From the NCBI GenBank assembly GCA_017646485.1, contig JAGCML010000176.1, positions 1 to 11,314 of the forward strand: DNA of 11,314 nucleotides, in the 5' to 3' direction. Under the pieces are notes generated by a model. It searched no databases and had not been told where the DNA came from. It was given only the letters and a program-made list of their open reading frames with translations. Both the position numbers and the translations under genes were made by a program. This document shows, piece after piece, positions 7,236 through 11,314 of the stretch. The stretch's first letter is position 1. Each line of letters starts with the position of its first letter. The DNA comes from Kiritimatiellia bacterium (GTDB lineage: Bacteria > Verrucomicrobiota > Kiritimatiellia > RFP12 > DVOR01).

Positions 7236-8926
7236 CTGAATCGGATACCGCACGTCACTTTTTGCGTCAATGGATTGAAGAAGACCTCGCCGCTGGCAAA
7301 AACGACGGCACGGTCGTCACGCGTTTCCCGCCAGAACCCAATGGCTGGATTCACATTGGCCACGCCAAGGCTGTCTGGGTTGACTTCGGCATGGCGAAGT
7401 TATTCAATGGTAAGTGCCACCTGCGCATGGACGATACCAACCCCTCCAAGGAAACCGACGAATTCGTTGAGCAACTGAAGAAGGATATCTCGTGGTTGGG
7501 CTACTCCTGGGATAAGTTCTTCTATGCCTGCGACATGTTCGATACCATGTGGGAAATCGCAGAAGAACTCATCCAGCGCGGCCAGGCCTATGTCTGCGAA
7601 CTCTCCCAGGAAGAATGGAAAGCCTATCGTGGCATCCCGCAAGAACCTGGCAAACCCTCCCCCTATCGCGATCGCACGCCTGAAGAAAACCTCGCCCTCT
7701 TCCGCAAGATGCGCACAGGCGAATTTGCCGAAGGCACCCACTGCCTGCGTGCAAAGATTGACATGTCTTCGCCCAATATCCACTTCCGCGACCCTGTTAT
7801 CTACCGCATTGTCAACCAACCCCACTATCACACGGGTGACACGTGGCACTGCTACCCTATGTATGACTTCGCACACCCCATCGAAGACGCGCTTGAGGGT
7901 GTCACGCACTCCATGTGCACCTTGGAATTCGAAGTCCATCGTCCCCTTTATGATTGGGTCATTGACCGCCTCGCTGAGCAGGGCCGCCTCGTCGTGCGCG
8001 ATGGCAAAACCATCCGCCCGCAGCAGCGTGAATTCTCTCGCTTGAACCTCACCTACACCGTGATGAGTAAGCGACTCCTCCGTCAATTGGTGGAAGAAGG
8101 ACACGTCGACGGTTGGGATGATCCTCGCATGCCCACCGTTGCGGGTATGCGTCGCCGCGGTTACACCGCTGCCGCCATTCGCGACCTCTGCGAACGCACG
8201 GGTATCTCCAAATACAAATCCCTCACCGATCTCGCCCTCTTGGAATGGTGCGTCCGTGACGATTTGAACCGCATCTCTACGCGTCGTATGGCCGTATTGA
8301 ATCCTGTCAAACTTATCATTGACAACCTCCCCGAAGAAGCCGAACTCACCGCTGAAGTCCCCAACAACCCCGAAGACGAAACCGCAGGTAAGCGTACGCT
8401 TCACGCGGGTCGCGAACTCTGGATTGATCGCGATGACTTCATGGAAGTCCCCATTAAGAAGTTCTTCCGTGTGACCGTTGGCAACGAAGTTCGTCTGCGT
8501 GGTCTCTGCCTCTTCACCTGCACCCATATCGTGAAGGATGAAGCTGGAAACGTCACCGAAATCCACGGCACCTACGATCCTAATAGCAAGGGTGGCAACC
8601 CCTCCGACGGCCGTAAGGTCAAGGGCACCATCCACTGGGTCAGCGCAAAGTACGCCAAAACCGTTGAGGTTCGCCTCTATGACCGCCTCTTCGCAATGGA
8701 AGACCCCATGGCCTGCCCGAGTGGCAACTTCTTAGACGCCCTTGCCCCCGAAAGCATGAAGACCATTACGGGTTACGTTGAGCCCCTCCTCGCAGATGCA
8801 CTTCCTGGTGAACACTACCAGTTTGAACGCGTCGGCTACTTCACGCCAGACGTCCATGCCTCCAAGCCTGGTGCACCGGTCTTCAACCGCACCGTCACCT
8901 TGAAGGACTCCTTCAAAGCGAAGTAA
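7232..8926 (+). CDS. glnS: Glutaminyl-tRNA synthetase
   Basis: GlnRS charges tRNA-Gln with glutamine in the cytoplasm. Seen: 564 residues, against 554 in E. coli. Class I signature PPEPNGWIHIGHAK (33-46) with HIGH at 41-44; MDDTNP (66-71); RIVNQPHYHTGDTWHCYPMY (192-211), in the amino-acid-binding region; DALEGVTHSMCTLEFE (219-234), part of the catalytic core; KMSKS-type loop VMSKR (277-281); and the anticodon-binding beta-barrels from about 345 onward, including KGTIHWVS (464-471) and YFTPDVHASKPGAPVFNRTV near the end. FEVHRPLYDW and the GlnRS-type N-terminus ARHFLRQWIEEDLAAGKN separate it from GluRS. The GTG at 7232 is the first start in frame after TAA 7190-7192. It implies direct glutaminylation, so an amidotransferase route for Gln is not required. 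Codons ending in C are frequent (CTC, GGC, AAC), consistent with high expression. Confidence 0.97.
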   Translation: MTESDTARHFLRQWIEEDLAAGKNDGTVVTRFPPEPNGWIHIGHAKAVWVDFGMAKLFNGKCHLRMDDTNPSKETDEFVEQLKKDISWLGYSWDKFFYACDMFDTMWEIAEELIQRGQAYVCELSQEEWKAYRGIPQEPGKPSPYRDRTPEENLALFRKMRTGEFAEGTHCLRAKIDMSSPNIHFRDPVIYRIVNQPHYHTGDTWHCYPMYDFAHPIEDALEGVTHSMCTLEFEVHRPLYDWVIDRLAEQGRLVVRDGKTIRPQQREFSRLNLTYTVMSKRLLRQLVEEGHVDGWDDPRMPTVAGMRRRGYTAAAIRDLCERTGISKYKSLTDLALLEWCVRDDLNRISTRRMAVLNPVKLIIDNLPEEAELTAEVPNNPEDETAGKRTLHAGRELWIDRDDFMEVPIKKFFRVTVGNEVRLRGLCLFTCTHIVKDEAGNVTEIHGTYDPNSKGGNPSDGRKVKGTIHWVSAKYAKTVEVRLYDRLFAMEDPMACPSGNFLDALAPESMKTITGYVEPLLADALPGEHYQFERVGYFTPDVHASKPGAPVFNRTVTLKDSFKAK

Positions 8927-8953
8927 GCCTAACCCTCACTTCGCATACACCCC

Positions 8954-8991
8954 ACACGGGCATTCCTAACAGAACGCCCGTGTTGCTTTTT
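8954..8991 (+). terminator. Intrinsic terminator of glnS
   Basis: A perfect 8-bp stem (ACACGGGC at 8954-8961 with GCCCGTGT at 8976-8983) is extended after an A-C mismatch by TTC/GAA around a CTAACA loop. TGC and five T (8987-8991) follow. It lies about 28 nt after the glnS stop. Confidence 0.88.
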
Positions 8992-9021
8992 CTGTATGGA
9001 TGCTTGAGATAAGCCCAGCAA

Positions 9022-9416
9022 ATACGCCCTCGCACGCGCGTGCTATTAATAGGATAACGGAGTGAAAATGATGAAGATAGATAAGCAGGCTACGGTCTGC
9101 ATCTCAAATAGGTTAAGGATAGACAAGCGCCACGCTCCCCTAGCCCCCTCCGCAGTGAAAGAAGACGATGATACATGTAAGCCGCCACCGCGACATCAGC
9201 CGCATCCCTTTCTTACAGCCGTAGGCTGGCTCATTCACATAGTGTGTGCGTCAGCAGAAGCGGCATCAGCCGCATCCCTATGAGTAGTGCCGCAGGGTGC
9301 GGCGTCACCCTACATCTCTCCCACAAATCCACAGGGCCGACAGGCCTGGATAGATACGCCCGAGCACGAAGTGCTGGGAAATCCACAGCACGCTCCAGCG
9401 TGCGCCATTATGGTGC
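9022..9416. repeat. Mosaic of short hairpins with 0-4 nt loops (unrecognised repeat region)
   Basis: Between the glnS terminator and the DUF3472 promoter no credible gene is seen. Instead there are at least nine compact inverted repeats: GCACGCGCGTGC (9032-9043, next to palindrome CTATTAATAG); GCAGGC-TACG-GTCTGC (9085-9100, one G-U); CAGCC-GTA-GGCTG (9216-9228); GCGGC-ATCA-GCCGC (9260-9273); GCCGCA-GGG-TGCGGC (9289-9303); GGCC-GACA-GGCC (9335-9346); AGCAC-GAA-GTGCT (9363-9375); GCACGC-TCCA-GCGTGC (9388-9403); GCGCCA-TTA-TGGTGC (9402-9416, one G-U). Arms differ but architecture recurs. Connecting words recur too: ATACGCCC plus 2 nt before GCAC hairpins at 9022-9044 and 9354-9375, and AAATCCACAG just before or overlapping hairpins at 9325-9334 and 9379-9388. 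It may be a REP-like or degenerate intergenic repeat family. Function unknown. Confidence 0.7.
9194..9279 (+). repeat. Two copies of a 16-nt direct repeat
   Basis: CATCAGCCGCATCCCT occurs at 9194-9209 and 9264-9279, 70 nt apart. The second copy supplies the loop and right arm of the GCGGC-ATCA-GCCGC hairpin. In the first copy the left arm is altered (GCGAC), leaving one mismatch. GCCGCATCCCT at 9269-9279 can also pair imperfectly with AGGGTGCGGC at 9294-9303. The two copies suggest duplication within the mosaic. Confidence 0.75.
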
Positions 9417-9458
9417 ATTATAGAAAGCACAATCCTACATTAGTAAAAAGAAAAATCA

Positions 9459-9485
9459 TTTGCATCTCGGATAAAATCTTATAAT
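9459..9485 (+). promoter_or_regulatory. Promoter of the DUF3472 gene
   Basis: A perfect TATAAT at 9480-9485 has a weak -35-like TTTGCA at 9459-9464 (15 nt spacer). Predicted +1 is about 9492, giving a leader of about 42 nt that includes AAGGAG at 9520-9525, 8 nt before the ATG at 9534. It starts just after the hairpin mosaic ends. Confidence 0.6.
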
Positions 9486-9533
9486 GTAAGTGTTCGCCTT
9501 TCGTATATCATCCTTTAAAAAGGAGCGTGCATC

Positions 9534-10433
9534 ATGAAGCGTATCGCAATATTCCTTTTAGCAGTTCTCTCATCGGCACTGCTTTGGGCGCAACAGAGTG
9601 GAGAGGCACAAGCCGCTCGTCAAGCCCGTAGCGTTCACCTTCATTACCGCAAATGGAAGGGGCCTGCGCAGGTTTTTTACATTGAAGCCACTCCCGAACA
9701 ATCAACGCCAGGCTCTTATTTCTGTCTCCTTGGATTTGACGCGGGCTACTGTGGCATCCAAGAATTACTGGATGGGACCCACATCGCGATTTTCTCCATC
9801 TGGGAACCCAGCGACCCACACGATCTCACCGCTGACCAATCTATTGTGCCAGAGCACATGCGCACAAAGATGCTCTACCATGGTGAGAATGTCCATGTTC
9901 AACGTTTCGGTGGCGAAGGTACAGGTGGCAAATCGATGATGCCACTGAAGTGGGAAATGAATCAACCGGTTCGCATGGCCGTTTCAGTGGATGCCGTGGG
10001 CGGCATACGCAGCACTTATACGTGTTGGGTTTGGGATGAGCGCAAGTCTGACTGGTTCCGCATGGCGACCTTCTCCACGCTCTACACCAACGGCGTTCCT
10101 GAATTAACGGGTCCCTACTCCTTTGTGGAAGACTTCCGTCGTGACACACTCAGCAAAGAAGAGACGCGTCGGGCGCGCTTTAGCCGTTTGTGGGTCTACA
10201 ATGGTTCCATCTGGACTGCCTGCACCGAAGCCGCATTTACTGCAGATGAAAACACGCTGACCACCATTGATGCAGGCCCCTCCCGAGATGGCTTCTGGAT
10301 GGCCACTGGCGGACCCCTCACCAATGCAACGACCCAACTCTGGGGACGCATCAAACCTGGCGAAGCCTCTGATGAATCTGCCGCACGTCGCGTACGCTTG
10401 ATTCAGCTCGTTGAAGAATTAAAAGCTCAATAA
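9534..10433 (+). CDS. Secreted DUF3472-domain protein
   Basis: A 299-residue exported protein of the DUF3472 family; biochemical function is not known to me. Seen: signal peptide at about 1-19 (MKRIAIFLLAVLSSALLWA), then a domain carrying the family's hallmark words: GYCGIQ (71-76), IAIFSIWEPSDP (84-95), RFGGEGTGGKS (124-134), WFRMATFSTL (174-183), GPYSFVEDF (193-201) and RLWVYNG (218-224). A usual partner domain, DUF5077, is not evident: only about 30 residues lie between the signal and HLHYRKWKG (35-43). The family is common in bacteria with many carbohydrate-active secreted enzymes, where it is suspected to bind or act on glycans, but that is inference. The start is firm: ATG at 9534 with AAAAAGGAG 8 nt upstream and a TATAAT promoter. 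No terminator follows, and the next gene begins 35 nt later. Confidence 0.85.
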   Translation: MKRIAIFLLAVLSSALLWAQQSGEAQAARQARSVHLHYRKWKGPAQVFYIEATPEQSTPGSYFCLLGFDAGYCGIQELLDGTHIAIFSIWEPSDPHDLTADQSIVPEHMRTKMLYHGENVHVQRFGGEGTGGKSMMPLKWEMNQPVRMAVSVDAVGGIRSTYTCWVWDERKSDWFRMATFSTLYTNGVPELTGPYSFVEDFRRDTLSKEETRRARFSRLWVYNGSIWTACTEAAFTADENTLTTIDAGPSRDGFWMATGGPLTNATTQLWGRIKPGEASDESAARRVRLIQLVEELKAQ

Positions 10434-10468
10434 GAAGACCCCTTGCGCCTTTTGTGCGCCACTCACCT

Positions 10469-11314
10469 ATGCGTATTGCCTTTATTGCAGATGTCCATGC
10501 TAACCTTCCCGCACTGGAAGCCGTCATCGCCGATGCGCGAGAACACGGTGCCACGCATTTACTTTGCCTTGGGGATATTGTTGGCTACGGACCGCAACCT
10601 GCCAAAACCTTAGAGCGCATCCGTGAGGTGGCCTCGGGGATTGTGCTCGGCAATCACGATGCGGCGGCAGCAGAACTCATTGACTTGCAGTACTTCAATC
10701 CCTTTGCCAAGGAAACGGCCGAACGCGCCATTCTGGCATTAGATGATGAAGCGAAGGCGTTTTTGCGCACGCTTCCCAATCTGCTTGAGGTGAAGAACAT
10801 CGCCTGCTCGCATAGTTGCTTTGATGCACCCGAAACCTATCGTTACCTTGAAACAGAGGAAGATGCCGCACGTAGTCTGGAGGCGATGCCCAAGTTTACG
10901 TTGCTCATCATTGGCCACACGCATGTGCCCTGTCTCTTTGAACAAGAAACACCAAGTGGACCGGTACGCAAATTGCCCGTGGCCGACTTCCAAATGCGCC
11001 CGGGATGCCGTTATGTCGTGAATCCAGGTAGCGTGGGTTTCCCGCGCACCGACACCCTCACGGCGGACTATCTAATCTACGATACGCTCATGCGACGCCT
11101 CACCTTCCGTTCTTTGTACTACGATTTGACGCCCTATCGGCTCGCCCTTGTACGCAACGGCTACAACCCCTTAAACTATTGGTTCCTTACGCCCTCGGCC
11201 AGAAGACGTCAGAGTGAATTGGCCATGCGCAATCCTGTTGCGCCCAAACCATCCGCTGCAAATGCGCACTCGCCCTTCCAACCAGTCAAACAACATCGCA
11301 TCTCGCGCTTCATC
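10469..11314 (+). CDS. Calcineurin-like metallophosphoesterase (YfcE/MJ0936-like), 3' end outside window
   Basis: The frame is open for 282 codons to the right edge with no stop. Family: dinuclear-metal phosphodiesterases or phosphatases, cytoplasmic here since no signal peptide is seen. The metal site is complete: D8 and H10 in IADVHANL, D36 in LGDIVGYGP, N62-H63-D64 in GNHD, H115 in CSHSCFDAP, and H150 and H152 in IGHTHVP. NPGSVGFPR (185-193) is the typical closing motif. Typical single-domain members are about 160-250 residues. From about 245 this protein runs into a Pro/Ala/Arg-rich tail (NPVAPKPSANAHSPF) that is not part of the fold. ATG 10469 gives the canonical MRIAFIADVH; a GTG at 10454 is in frame but adds only five residues. 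There is no Shine-Dalgarno, and it probably shares the DUF3472 transcript (35 nt gap). Confidence 0.88.
   Translation, partial: MRIAFIADVHANLPALEAVIADAREHGATHLLCLGDIVGYGPQPAKTLERIREVASGIVLGNHDAAAAELIDLQYFNPFAKETAERAILALDDEAKAFLRTLPNLLEVKNIACSHSCFDAPETYRYLETEEDAARSLEAMPKFTLLIIGHTHVPCLFEQETPSGPVRKLPVADFQMRPGCRYVVNPGSVGFPRTDTLTADYLIYDTLMRRLTFRSLYYDLTPYRLALVRNGYNPLNYWFLTPSARRRQSELAMRNPVAPKPSAANAHSPFQPVKQHRISRFI

Noticed and set aside
7400..8635. 411-codon open frame antisense to glnS
   Set aside because: It lies wholly inside a certain GlnRS gene. Strong codon bias in glnS leaves the opposite strand free of stops. The translation shows no family motif.
9194..9279. CRISPR array
   Set aside because: There are only two copies of a 16-nt repeat, other hairpins have different arms, there is no regular spacer series, and no cas gene is present.
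9062..9484. Two small plus-strand frames (9062-9283 and 9287-9484) in the hairpin region
   Set aside because: The first has a GGAG near its start (GTG 9062 or ATG 9068), but both are built from the hairpin repeats and have no domain, signal peptide or coherent composition. The second also runs over the DUF3472 promoter.
10444..10461. GCGC/GCGC hairpin between the DUF3472 and phosphoesterase genes as a terminator
   Set aside because: The stem has only four base pairs and no T tract follows; the T run is in the loop.

Overview
The window reads as ordinary bacterial chromosome, about half GC and densely coding, with eight confident protein genes. No phage, plasmid, transposase, CRISPR or defence gene was seen. 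The combination of a secreted GH84 glycosidase close to Bacteroides thetaiotaomicron BT_4395, a secreted DUF3472 protein, a bacterial GlnRS, PdxB and Hsp33 suggests a Gram-negative, glycan-using, possibly gut-associated bacterium. The promoters look sigma70-like (TATAAT/TATACT, often with extended TG) rather than like the Bacteroidetes TTTG/TAnnTTTG type. A PVC-group lineage (Verrucomicrobiota, Lentisphaerota or Kiritimatiellota) is my best guess, but this is inference only.

Left half, minus strand, read right to left: a Tat-exported M23 metallopeptidase (5913-4840), a CgeB-like glycosyltransferase (4826-3789), the redox chaperone Hsp33/hslO (3749-2862) and 4-phosphoerythronate dehydrogenase pdxB (2865-1300). 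Gaps of 13 nt and 39 nt and a 4-nt GTGA overlap make them a likely operon, driven by an extended -10 promoter lying against the first start codon. A GH84 beta-N-acetylglucosaminidase (1222 to beyond the left edge) follows 77 nt later with its own Shine-Dalgarno. PdxB carries an unusual tail of about 138 residues, lysine/alanine-rich and histone-H1-like.

Centre: a xylose-isomerase-like TIM-barrel protein (7113-6166, minus) ends at a clear intrinsic terminator. It diverges from glnS (7232-8926, plus), which also ends at a strong intrinsic terminator. glnS starts at a GTG without its own Shine-Dalgarno, and that GTG overlaps the stop of a possible nine-codon leader ORF.

Right half, plus strand: about 600 nt without a credible gene hold a mosaic of at least nine mini-hairpins with different arms and 0-4 nt loops, plus short direct repeats. 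Then come a secreted DUF3472 protein (9534-10433) with a good promoter and ribosome site, and a calcineurin-like metallophosphoesterase (10469 to beyond the right edge).

Most genes are housekeeping or envelope functions with familiar motifs. The least explained items are the hairpin mosaic, the PdxB tail, and two promoters with identical geometry that predict leaderless mRNAs.
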